A stretch of DNA of 64,000 bases from Podospora comata (Eukaryota > Ascomycota > Sordariomycetes > Sordariales > Podosporaceae), in contig CP071498.1 of the NCBI GenBank assembly GCA_017354895.1, positions 2,356,001 to 2,420,000 on the forward strand. Reading direction: 5' to 3'. The notes beneath the pieces are model-generated. The model made no database searches. It had not been told where the DNA came from and saw nothing but the letters and a program-made list of their open reading frames with translations. Within the stretch, counting starts at the first letter, position 1. The number at the start of each line of letters is the position of its first letter. Below are positions 1-10,391 of the stretch, one piece after another. Made by a program: the position numbers and the translations under genes.

Positions 1-963
1 CAAGGCAACATATTTGAGGGTTGGATATACGATGGAAAACATACTCGCTACGAATACGACATAATAGACACAAGGATTGAGCTAAGACTCTTCCGGCTAT
101 TCTTGGAACACTGGAGCTGACAGTGCGTTGGCTACTAACTACTCTGAACATACACATCATACCACACACGTCCAAAACAGGTGAGTGCTCACTAGCGCCA
201 AACAACTGCTAACCCAGCGCAGGCTTCCCTCCGTGATCAGCACCGTTATACCCTATTGCGGCATTGCTCGAAATACCTCATTTTGTGCCAACTGGCTTGT
301 CTGCACTGCCGATGCCTGGTCGCGGCATCGAAATCTTTTGGCTGCGAGCACGGCCCCCATTGGGAAATCGTCAAATCATGTCCCCAACCGTTACACGACG
401 TGCATACGGGCATCGTTCCTGATCGATCCCGCTCCCGTGTCATTGGGTGGCCCCCTGGTCGCAAGTGGACGGCTGAAGACGTGGACGCCTCGCTGTTGGA
501 AGCGTATATGCACAGCGAGCTTGGCGACTGCTACGCTAGGTCGTGGTCTTGCTCGTCAGCATTTTCCTCATTGGGCCACTCGTTTTGTGGATGGGCATCA
601 TGACCACGGTTCAGATGGAAAGAGGCGGCATGGCAGCCATAACCGAATATACCCGAGCGGTCAAATCCACTACCGTGCCGCGAATCACAACTTGGTAGCT
701 TTTTGGTGGTGGCACGACGGGTCGATATTGTGGATTTTTGGAGGACCATGGACCATGGTTGGGTGAACGGCAGGGCACACGAACTGCGTGATATCGGACG
801 AGGGACGAACGGGCATACGAGTGTGACTGTTGGGCCTTGGTGCTGTTGTTTGTGGTACAGAAATGTCTGGCGCCGTGGAGGATATAATGTCTCAGACGTC
901 TCGATGCCTTTCACCTTTTCTTTGCGCTTCTAGCGACAGGTTACAGCAGCATCATCATCCAAC
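1..963. other. Intergenic / left edge, no confident gene
   Basis: No convincing complete gene was found. Several overlapping open frames lie at 185-766 on both strands, but none shows a recognisable domain or consistent splicing. The only protein-like stretch is on the + strand at about 540-698. It follows a possible acceptor (gctag at 535-539) and encodes a strongly hydrophobic segment, then a charged tail ending at TAG. It could be the last exon of an unresolved small membrane protein. The final 100 bases are presumably the promoter and 5' UTR of the monooxygenase gene. Confidence 0.5.
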
Positions 964-2710
964 ATGACGGACAGCAACGACCCACCAACAACAGCAACCT
1001 ACACCCAGTTCGCCTGCATCGGCGCAGGCTTCTCAGGCATCGGCCTCGGCGCCACCCTGAAGCTCAAACACAACATCACCGACATCCGCATCTTTGAACG
1101 AGAAGCTGAGCTGGGCGGCACCTGGCATCTGAACCAATATCCCGGTATATATATCTTCCTTCCTTCTTCTCCCCTTTGACCTGTGTTAACACCACCCCAG
1201 GAGCCGCCTGCGATATCCCCTCCTCCCTCTACACCTTCTCCTTCGCCCCCTGCCCCCAATGGACCTCTACCTCCCTCCCCACCGCCCCCCAAATCAAGTC
1301 TTACCTCGTCTCCATCGCGGAAAAATACTCCCTCCTCCCAGGCAGAATAACATTTTGCTCGTCGGTCCAAAAATGCGAATGGCTTCCCAGCCCCATCTCC
1401 CGATGGCGACTGACGGTCCTCTCCCACAACGCCATCTTCCACCACGAATGCCAGTTTCTTTTTTCCGGAACTGGGATTCTGTTCCATCCGAAAACATCCT
1501 CTTTTTTCTCCCTCCCGGGTGCCGGGTCGTTTTCTGGGACGGTGATGCATTCTGCCAGGTGGGACCACAGTGTTGACCTCAGCAACAAAAAGGTGATGTT
1601 GTTTGGGAACGGGTGTTCCGCTTCGCAGATTGTACCGGCGTTGCTTGGGAGGAGCAACAACGCTGAGGTTTGCTCTTCCGAACGTGACTATAATGTTGGT
1701 AAGATAACGCAGTTTGTCCACTCGAGGCATTATGTCATTCCCTCCTTGGCAGAGCTTTTTCCTTTGGCGCTTTTGGAACGGCTGCCGCGCGGGCTTCAGA
1801 GGTTGTTGTGTATTTTGATTGGGGAGATGGATTTCATCGCGATGAGGGAGAACAAGGTTGGGAGGTGGATCAGACGGAAAAAAACGGAGGAGGTGAAAAG
1901 GTATATGAGGGAGACGGTGCCCGAGAGGTATAGCGATTTGGTGGTGCCGGAGGGGGTTGAGTTTGGGTACAAGAGACGGGTGTATGACCCGGGGTATTTG
2001 AGGGCGTTGCATGATGAACGGGTTGAGTTGGTTGGGGAGCGGGTTGTGGAGGTGGTACCTGAGGGTGTGAAGACGGAAGGGGGGAGGGTGGTGGAGGGGG
2101 ATGTGATTGTGCTGGCGACGGGGTTTGAGACGAATAGGTTTTTGGAGGGGGTTGAGGTGGTTGGGAGGGGGGGGGAGAGGTTGGGGGGCCATTGGGGGGA
2201 GGATGTGAGTGATGGGGATAGTCTGGATGGGAAGGAAGGGGTGAAGGGGGTGGGTGCTTATGAGACGGTGGCGGTGGGGGGGTTTCCGAATTTCTTTATG
2301 TTGGCTGGTGAGTTTTCTTGTCTCTGTTGGGTTTGGGGGGATGTCTTGCTGACATGCGATGAAAAGGACCAAACTCTGTCACGGGACACACCTCTGTTAT
2401 CATCGCCATCGAGAACGCCATCACGCTCGCGATGAACGTTATCAAGCCTATTCTCTCCAAAGGGAGTAAATTGAGAGAAGTGGAAGTAACACCCGAGGCG
2501 GAGAGGCAGTGGGTGAGCAATGTGCAGGACGAGTTGAACAACAAGACGATCTGGGGCGGTGGAGGTAACAAGGCCGCGGCGGAGTCGTGGTATGTCAAGC
2601 TTGATGAGAAGACGGGCAAGAGGTGGAACGCGATGTTGTACCCGGGATATCAGCTTGGTGCCTGGTACCGGGCGAGGAAGCCTAGGAAAGAAGATTGGGT
2701 GTATCAGTAG
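964..2710 (+). CDS. Flavin-binding monooxygenase, Baeyer-Villiger type
   Basis: Spliced model: exons 964-1144, 1201-2307 and 2367-2710, 543 aa. The introns have GTATAT/CAG and GTGAGT/AAG borders. Residues 20-25 (GAGFSG) form the N-terminal FAD-binding Rossmann motif. Near residue 170, FSGTVMHSARWD matches the Baeyer-Villiger fingerprint FxGxxxHxxxW. A second Rossmann motif (GNGCSA, near 199) would bind NADPH, and the third exon opens in the conserved GPN...TGHTS block, which fixes the second splice. Such enzymes use NADPH and O2 to turn ketones into esters or lactones, often in secondary metabolism or steroid and hydrocarbon breakdown; the substrate cannot be inferred. The last Gly of the second Rossmann motif is Ala, a modest deviation. 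No biosynthetic partner lies nearby. The gene converges on the F-box gene. Confidence 0.85.
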
Positions 2711-3111
2711 TGCTGAAGGGCACGATGGACAAGTACCAGCATCTGCACAGCAATTTTCTTTTTCTACATTAACATCTACTTTGGCATGCCCTGCAGAGAA
2801 AAAGATACTCTTCAGCTTCGCAAAGCTGGCCAACCTTTTTGATCTCAAACACAATTCGCCATGCCATCTGATTTCTTGCTTCACCGCACCATATCGCACA
2901 AGATGTCCGCCAGTACTAAAACATTATATTGAATACCCGCTATCTTCGAAAAGGTAACCTACACCCTACTACTTCCTAGAGAAACCCTCACCAATGCCAC
3001 CAAACTACCACCTGTCCAGTCTGCCCACCAACCTTAGTGATAGCCAACCAGAGTCAACAACCAAGCAATCACCAAACCACCCTCACCACCCTCACCAATC
3101 CTCACCAATCC
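2711..3111. other. Convergent 3' intergenic region
   Basis: About 400 bases between the convergent 3' ends of the monooxygenase (+) and the F-box gene (-). A short imperfect C-rich tandem array (units of caccaatcct or caccctcac) lies at about 3070-3120, against the stop codon of the minus-strand gene. No RNA gene or further coding region was seen. Confidence 0.5.
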
Positions 3112-4588
3112 TCACCACCAATGGCCCCAAATCCCCATCGGCCACGCCCCCCTTCCACTCCTCGGCCGAATCCAATCATCCCTCACCTCATGAAAACTCC
3201 ACCCCAACCCCGCCTCCCCATCCCCCTCCCTCCAAGCCTCAACCCCCATCTCCTGATACTGCGACCAAAACGCCACATGATCCAAGTTGGGCAACCTATC
3301 CATCACCGCCTCAACAACCCTCCTCATCTCCTTCTCCACCTCCTCCCTTGCAAAATTCTCATCCCCAGCCATATCCCTCACCCCCTCACACCGAAAATCC
3401 ACCACCGGAAACGCCACCCTTTTCAGGTTTGGCATTTGCTCCAACGCGCCAACAATATGGTCAACAGCCCCGTAGTGCTCCCTCCACTCCTCCCTCCCCC
3501 CTTTAGGCTCCCACTCGGCATCATCCCCGATAAAAATCTCCTCAATGCTGTCTCTGTGCGGAGCAACGATTTGCTCCAAAATCTCCCTCGCACCAAACAT
3601 ATCAAACCCATGCATCGAATCGGTGGACGCAACGAGCAATTTCTTCATTTTTCTTTCGCCGTTGGTGAATGCCTCCGCGACTTCAAGCAACGCTTCATTG
3701 TTTTCTTGCTCTGTGCCACGGATGAATTCAAAGTCCGTTACGTGAGGCCCGATGGAGCGGCAGACGGCTGCGATAACTCGGCCGCAGGTGATGGGGTCGA
3801 AGCTACGGCGTTGTTGCGCGGCGTTGTGGTCGTGTTCCCCAGTGGTGAACCTCACTTGGCGAGCCTGAGGGAGGATGGGGGTTGCGTTGATACCCAGGAG
3901 GGTGATGAGGTGGGCGACCTGTGGTTGTTGGAGATCTCTGAGGTCCAGGTTGAGCTTCTGGACGTTTGGGAGGAGGGAGAGCAAGTCAAGGATCTTGTTG
4001 GCTAGTTCGGGGTGGTGGGGTTCTTCACGGTCGAGGGGATCGTGGTGTTGGAGGTAGAGGTTGAGGTTTCTGCGGAGATGGGGGGTGGTTAGTCGACGTT
4101 TCAGTACGAGGAGGAAGAGAGTGAGGGCTGAAGGTCGACTGGCACCTTGACCGAATATCGCTACAGCAAATGACGGTGTACTAGAGCACCGTTACACAAC
4201 AATCGTGTGACATGGGACGAAAAACATACTTGACATCCTCCACAAACGGCCGATAAGGCAGCTCGCAGCGCTGGAACCTGTCCAGCTCGGCCTTCGCGCG
4301 GGCAACAATTCGGCCCAGCTCCTCCCCGAACCTCGCGTGCGAGTCCGTCTTGAGCACGAGGGACTGCCAGATGGCCGGTCTGAGCATGTACCCAACCTGT
4401 TTGCAAGCCGCACCAAACGCCATGGCCTCCGCTTGTGTCAAATACTTGCCGATTTTGACAAACAACTCCATGGGCAGGGCGAGAACAGGGGTGGCATCAT
4501 CGGTCTTGATGATGTAGTTGGGGTTGGCTTTTGGGCGGCGGTGGTGGTAACGCCACCGCTTGGTGTGTCTTCGCTTTCCCTTTGACAT
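3112..4588 (-). CDS. F-box protein
   Basis: Minus-strand model: exon 1 4588-4230, intron 4229-4139 (GTATGT donor, CAG acceptor), exon 2 4138-3112; 461 aa. Residues near 35-75 read LPMELFVKIGKYL followed by a run ending in W and L, the normal F-box pattern that binds Skp1 in SCF ubiquitin ligases. The C-terminal part has leucine-spaced segments (LPNVQKLNLDL, MPNLKRVAFP, LPNLDHVAFW), resembling degenerate leucine-rich repeats that would select the substrate. I chose ATG 4588 over an in-frame ATG at 4678 because the extra codons cross a TA-repeat that looks like promoter. The N-terminus is basic (KGKRRHTKRWRYHHRR). The substrate is unknown. The family is large and fast-evolving in fungi. Confidence 0.75.
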
Positions 4589-6519
4589 TCTTGTTAAGAG
4601 ATAAAAAGACGTATATATATATATATATGTCTCTTTGAGGCGACGGCAGGAGCAAAAGCGGTGCTGAATGGGAACCAAAAAAAAAACAAGAAAAGCGAGG
4701 GGTTAAGCAAAGATGTGGTGATGATGGCTGGGGGGGGGGGAAGTTAGAGAGAAAGATGGGAGGGGAGGATGGACGGGAGGTGGCAGCCCGTTGAATACCC
4801 GAGGAAGAGGCCCCGGGCAAGAGCAAGACTGGGCTTCACCTCCCCGTATTCGCTTGGACCCGCTTAATCCACTTTGCCGGGCTCATCACACCAAAATGGA
4901 TTCACTCGGCGTCGCCGGTGCTCTTGTATATTCACTGGTTCCAACTTGTTGGAGTAGAGGTGACGTGACTGTGGCTCTTGATACGGAAGTCCTTAGCTTA
5001 CTCTCCCATCTTTAACGTCGGGATAGTGAATGTCACCGAGGCTGGGGGTACTAGTAGGGGATGGGAGCTGCTACCACGGGGCACGTCAAGGACAAGAAAA
5101 TAGAGACAGTCTCCGTGAATGAGGGCCTTGGAAGATGGTGAGAAGACATCGGTACACAGGGAGTTGAAAGGCCCATGGTATAGATGATTGATCCTTGAAA
5201 GGATCGTCGGTAGACTTTCAAAGACGAGTAAGAGATAGTTTTGAAGCCTTTAGACATGGTTGGGAGGCATATTAACTATGTTCAAAGCCCTTGATATCTC
5301 GCCGCAGTCTTTCTTCTTCTGTCTACAAGGCCGTAAATGATAGTCTTGGGGCATGTTGGGTATCCTAAGGACGCAGCAAAGTTGTGAACAAAGGCGATGA
5401 TATTAGCATGTATAAAAAGAAAGAGGACAGGCCGTAGACTAGACTGAAAAGATGCAGAAGACTAAGGCAGTTGATCCGTGCCCACTTGACATGTCCAGGA
5501 CTGTTTTTCACTCCCTTGATACCCCATTGCAGTCTCCTTTTCTGTTCACATCGTATGTGCTGGGTATGCACTTTGCGACTAGCAGTTGGCATATTTTCAC
5601 TTGGTAACACTTGCAAGAGTGATCCCAGAATGTCAGGACGGAAGACGATGTTTGCTGTGATGGCTACCATGATGGCGGCTATGCCTTAGCATTCATGATG
5701 GGCATCCATACCATTGTGTGATGAATGATGAATTGAGTTTCCCCGGTTAAATATGGCAGTATAATGCTGTAAAACATTTGGAATCTCATATCTATATTGT
5801 ATCATGGAACATCACGGATTGGCCTGCGCTGGGAAAATAGCTGCATGGCTCTCTTATACAAGGTGCAAATACCCCTAAATTCCCCCCTGAGCAACAAACA
5901 TCAACAAATTGTGCCAGCATGGAAACACTGACCTGTCCCTAAGTCGATATAGTTTGCAGGATTGCACATATGCCAGCGCGCAAACAACATTTCATCATAC
6001 ACATCACCGACATCAGATACCATTCTTAGTACTCTCATTAGGTGATCTCTTTTCAGCTGCTGCCACAAAAGACTTTTATACCAGCAGGCTCCCATTCACC
6101 GCTTAATCATACTCAAAGATACCACATTGCTACCAATGTATGAAAAGCTGAGCTGGCAACCCTTCCCAGTTAGGTAGCCTATGATATGTTCGTTGTATCT
6201 TTGTATAACTGAATCTGTTTTTGACTTTCTTTGATTGATTTCCCTAGCCAAAACAGAATGTGACTTTTGCAGCAAGCAGTCGGACTGGGTGACGCACCGG
6301 AGGGCAAGGCATCATACGATACAACATTTTTCCACTTGAGATCTCGCATCGCAATTTTCTCATGACTTTTCCTTTGATTGCATCTCACCAACATTTGTTA
6401 CCAACATCACGAGCGAAGCATCGCGACATCTCGGGCAACAAACACATTCTCGCCGTTGCTACAGCAACCCTCAGGGGCTCCCATGAAAGCATGATAGCAA
6501 TCCAACACTTGATTTTAGC
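4589..6519. other. Long gene-poor intergenic region
   Basis: No supported gene in 1.9 kb. A TATATATATATATATAT tract at 4612-4628 lies just upstream of the F-box start and a G-run at about 4729-4740. Two stretches, 5281-5400 and 5505-5600, share short blocks in the same order (CCCTTGATA, GCAGTCT, TCTGT, TG(T/C)TGGGTAT) and may be an old direct duplication differing mainly by C/T changes. The region looks less GC-rich than the flanking genes. Open frames here are short, overlap on both strands and show no domains. Confidence 0.5.
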
Positions 6520-7012
6520 CTAGTACACTAAACTACCACCGAACCCATCGAGCGGAGATTCCAAGAAATCTATTCCCTCCATCTCAACAACACCCATTTT
6601 CACATTCCACTCCGGCCTCAACTCTTTTCTCACACTCTCTGTAAACCCCTCAAGAGCAAATTTACTCGCGTGATAAAACGCACTGCCAGGGGCGGTAAGC
6701 CGGCGGCCGATGGAGGTTATATTCAAAATCACCCCCCCCCTTTTTACCACCAGACTGCCGCACGTGTCGAACCGCATGTAAGGTTAGCAAGGCTGTGGAC
6801 CCCAGAAGTTTGTCTGGAATTGGTCTTGGGCAAGGGAGAGGTTGGCGCGGGAGAAGAGGATGGACTCGCTGTCCCCGGTGAGGAGGTAGCCTCGCGTTGT
6901 TGATTACGATGTCCAAGGCGCCAAAGTGGGTGAGGGTGGTGGATATGGCGGGGGTGATGGTTGAGAGTGTGTGTTCGAGGTTTGCTGATTGTGATGGGGT
7001 GATGTGATGATG
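6520..7012 (-). pseudogene. Short-chain dehydrogenase relic (5'-truncated, frameshifted)
   Basis: On the minus strand the middle and end of a classical short-chain dehydrogenase can be read: LDIVINNA (NNAG motif), then after a one-base insertion GYLLTGDSES and FQTNFWG, then an in-frame TAA near 6785. After that come GGVILNITS and AFYHASKFALEGF, which contains the catalytic YxxxK. The N-terminal Rossmann half with its TGxxxGxG cofactor motif is missing; upstream the sequence becomes microsatellite (about 7040-7090). Truncation, frameshift and stop together mark a dead gene. It ends at TAG 6520. An intact paralogue elsewhere is likely. Confidence 0.7.
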
Positions 7013-7454
7013 TGCGGGAGGGGAGAGAGGTTGATGGCGGTTTATATAGATGATGATGAAGATGATGATGGGGGGGGAGGGGGAGGGGGAAGCTTCGATG
7101 GCAGTGGGACTGCTATCGATGGACGGCGATGGTATTATTACCTATGCTACCAGCAACATATTCTTGTTGCCTCAATGACAGGCCGTACAGCAGGTAAGAT
7201 ATTCCCTTGTGTCATATGGCAGTCTCTCAATATGGCGACCCACAGTAAGCAATACCTACCGTAGCATCACAGCCTTAACTTCGGCATTCTAACCCGCAGC
7301 CGAAGCGGACGCTAGCGGACCGGGTTTAACGTGTTACCATCACCCGCCATAGCCATAGCTATAGCCATAGTCGGTATAATACCACTTGATCATCATAGGC
7401 CTGTAAATATCAAATCAAATCTTCCATTGCGGTGCAAACATGCCTACCGTTCGA
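7013..7454. other. Microsatellite-containing spacer
   Basis: GAT/GATGAA repeats and G-runs at about 7046-7090 adjoin the truncated end of the dehydrogenase relic. About 7335-7375 contains a repeated CATAGCTATAGCCATAG-type tract. No gene seen. Confidence 0.5.
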
Positions 7455-9227
7455 TCACCTCTCAACTTTAATCCCATCCGACTCAGGAGGCCCAACATAA
7501 ACTACCAAACTCATCAGCACCCACTCATCATCAGACCCCAAAGAATCAACTCACCTTTCCTCGCATAAACCCCATACCAAACCGCACTCAACACCATAAA
7601 CCCCATAAACACCACAATCGCATAATTCATCGTCACCTCATCCACCGGCAACAACTGCGGCATCGAAAACAGCACCGTCTCAAACACAATCCACAACACG
7701 GCAATCACATTCACCACCCACCCAACCTTCGCCCCCATCGTCCACCGCGCGGCATTCACCTCCCTCCGGCGATGCCACATGCTGATCGAGATCGGAATCG
7801 CATACGACACGGCCAGTGATATCACGCCCACAGAGACAAACGCCAAGAAGGCAGACGACGACCCAAGGTTGATCAGCCCGAGCAGCATCTGAACAACTGT
7901 CGTCAGCGCCAGAGCCCAGATGGGCACCCCGCGGCGGGCATCAACCCTGCTCCAGAGTCTCGAGACAGGTATGGCCTTGTCGCGGGCGAACGCCCAGGTG
8001 CAACGCGACGCGGCGACGGTGATGGAGATGGAGCAAAAGAACGTGATGATCAGGACGAGGATGCTCAGTCCCAAGCCCCCAGCGGGGGAGCCCATGACAG
8101 CAGCAAAGATATAAGGCAAAGCCTGGGCGACGGGGGCGTCGAGGATGTATTCCAAGGCCGGCATGGTGGCGCATATAGGAATGATCTACACCTGTGGTCA
8201 GCAACTCTCTCTCACGGACGAAAGGAATAGCAAGACATACGAAGAAAAGCCCAGCAACCCCCCCAACCGGCACACAAAGCGCAATCGCCCTCGGCAGCTT
8301 GACCGCCGGATCATCACACTCCTCCGCCATGGCCGACACCATCCCAATGGCACTAAACGTATATGCCGCCGGCAACACCCCGATGAAGAAGCTGAACCCC
8401 CCCCACCCACTCAAACTGGTATCATACCCCCCCAACGTCTCCCCCACCTCATTCCTCCCCACCTCCGCTTTGGCAGATAAACAAACAAGCGTCACCAAAA
8501 TCGCCACGGCAGTAAACGCCGCGCAGGCGGTATCAACCGCCGGCAGCAACCTATTCCCGTAAGCGCATATCAAAAACGTTATACCGCAGATCGCGTAGAA
8601 GATGAGCAGCAACTGCCACGGCTCAATGATAAAATCAGGGTGGTACAGCGCCACGCAGGCGGCGATGAGGGAGGCAAACCCAAAGTTGACCGAGAGAGTA
8701 ATTGTCCAGTTGCCTATCAGCCAAGTCCATCCTGTGACGAAAGAGAGGACGGTGCGGAAGCGGGGAGGGGCGAGTTGGAAAGACCAGTAGTAGGGGCCTG
8801 CTGAGGTCGGATAGCGGGAGGCGAGCTCGCCTAGGGAGAGGGCGATGCACTCGTCTACGATCAGAACTAAGATCCAGCCCAGGAACATGGGGAGTTGGCC
8901 TGGTTTTGTTAGTTATTATCATTTGTTCTGTAGGCAAGGAAAGGACTCGCCCCCGCCGTAGATGGCGCTGATGAGGGGACCGCCGAAGCCGTAGGGTATC
9001 TAGAGTTCAAATCATCATCAGTCTCCTCTTTACCTTGCCCAGCATGGCGATGATCATACAGCAGCAATAGCCAAGCTCTGAAACAACAGCGTAAACATTG
9101 ACCGGTTCCGCTTCAGCTCAGGCTTGTACCCCAGCAGATTGATGATGTCCGTCTCGGGGGTGGCGTTTCCCAACTGCGCCTCGACAGCCCCGTTGCCCAC
9201 GGGCGGCTTCTTTTCCATGTCTGCCAT
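7455..9227 (-). CDS. ACT-family amino acid / GABA / choline-type permease
   Basis: Five-exon minus-strand model: 9227-9060, 8999-8951, 8899-8241, 8185-7555, 7501-7455; 517 aa. The protein has a hydrophilic N-terminus followed by about twelve hydrophobic segments, the normal size and plan of fungal amino acid/choline transporters of the APC superfamily. The conserved loop ASRYPTSAGPYYWSFQLA after the third membrane segment is diagnostic. It should import an amino acid, GABA, choline or polyamine across the plasma membrane with protons; the exact substrate is not decidable. The 49-bp second exon ends at a GC donor (GCGAGT at 8950), the only splice that keeps frame into GQLPMF. The last exon adds a short tail ending IKVER. 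The gene is divergent from an ammonium transporter. Confidence 0.85.
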
Positions 9228-10391
9228 TTCTAGAGGTGAGTGATTCGGTACGGGCCGAGAAGCTGCACTAGGCAGTGTACATGCAGGGCCAAGACGGATG
9301 GAGGGTATTCTTGGCAGTAGCGGTGGTGGTAGATTGCAGTAGACAACGAGATATGAGTGCTCGGAAAGAAAGGCCTTGGCGGAGGGTTTTATATGCAAGA
9401 TTCCACGGCAGCAGTTGAACCAGTACAGGGGGGCGTTGATTCCCTCGCTAGGATGGAGGTCTCACAAGCTGTGTGCCGGATCACCAACCAGCTGCCCCGC
9501 GTGCATCATCGGGTCGATAGTCTGGGATGGGGAAGCAACGACATATTGCCCGGGAAAGGGCGTGATAGGCTGAGGATGGTGTGTCATGGTGGTGGTTGTA
9601 CACGACGGCGCAGGGGTCTCAGAGAATGATGGATGGATGCAGATCTGGGGGATTCCGATGTTTTATTAGCTGACCGAGTAGGTGTGGTTGTGAAAATGCT
9701 TTGTCTGGAGCTGTAAATGGACAAATTGATCAACATCGGGGAGTCCATCCGGCGCTAATCCCCATCGAGCAAAAAAGTACAACCAACCAACCAACCAACC
9801 ACTTACACATGCATAGCACCACGACGTTGCATCGGAAGCTTTTGTTCCCCTTATCTCCACCGTAGCTCTTATCAGAGGGGGGGGGCGATTTGTATGTACA
9901 TAAATGTCTTATCAACAGGTATCACAACGCATCATCTCCTCCCCAACCCAACCCAACCCCGCTCTTTGGGGGAGCTGTATACCACTTTCAGAAATAATTG
10001 GGAGAAAAAAAGAGGAAAATGAACCCAAAAGAAGAAGGTGATTACCGAGGTCGTGGTTTTGTAGAGGAGAGGGGGGGGGAAGAGGGCGCGGATGGCCGGA
10101 TGGGTACATATATATTGATCCTACCTACCTTCGCAACCAACAGCATGATGTCGACCATCTGCGTGCGGTATTGTTGGTTCTCAGAGGGTAATTTTCTTAT
10201 CTTTTTCGACATTGGGAAGATATTTCTTGCTTGCTTGCTTGCTTGTTACACACCACGAACAGCACCTTGTTTATTGGGTTGGGTGAATGACACACTTTTT
10301 TACCTCGTTGCTTTCCTTGTATCCATCCGATTCATTCAAGTAAGCACGACGGACAGACAGAAAGACAGACCGATTGACAAAAAGAGGAAAA
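9228..10391. promoter_or_regulatory. Divergent promoter of two nitrogen transporters with GATA sites
   Basis: This 1164-bp region separates the ACT permease (-) from the ammonium transporter (+). HGATAR motifs are at 9515-9520 (CGATAG), 9563-9568 (TGATAG), 9851-9856 (rc AGATAA), 9869-9874 (rc TGATAA), 9909-9914 (rc TGATAA) and 10198-10203 (rc AGATAA); three fall within 64 bp. NIT2/AreA-type GATA factors activate nitrogen-scavenging genes through such sites, so joint nitrogen-limitation control is inferred. Tandem CCAA repeats lie at about 9780-9800 and GCTTGCTT repeats at about 10228-10244. Confidence 0.5.

Noticed and set aside
999-2372. 457-codon minus-strand open frame
   Set aside because: Antisense to the monooxygenase, whose splicing and motifs are convincing.
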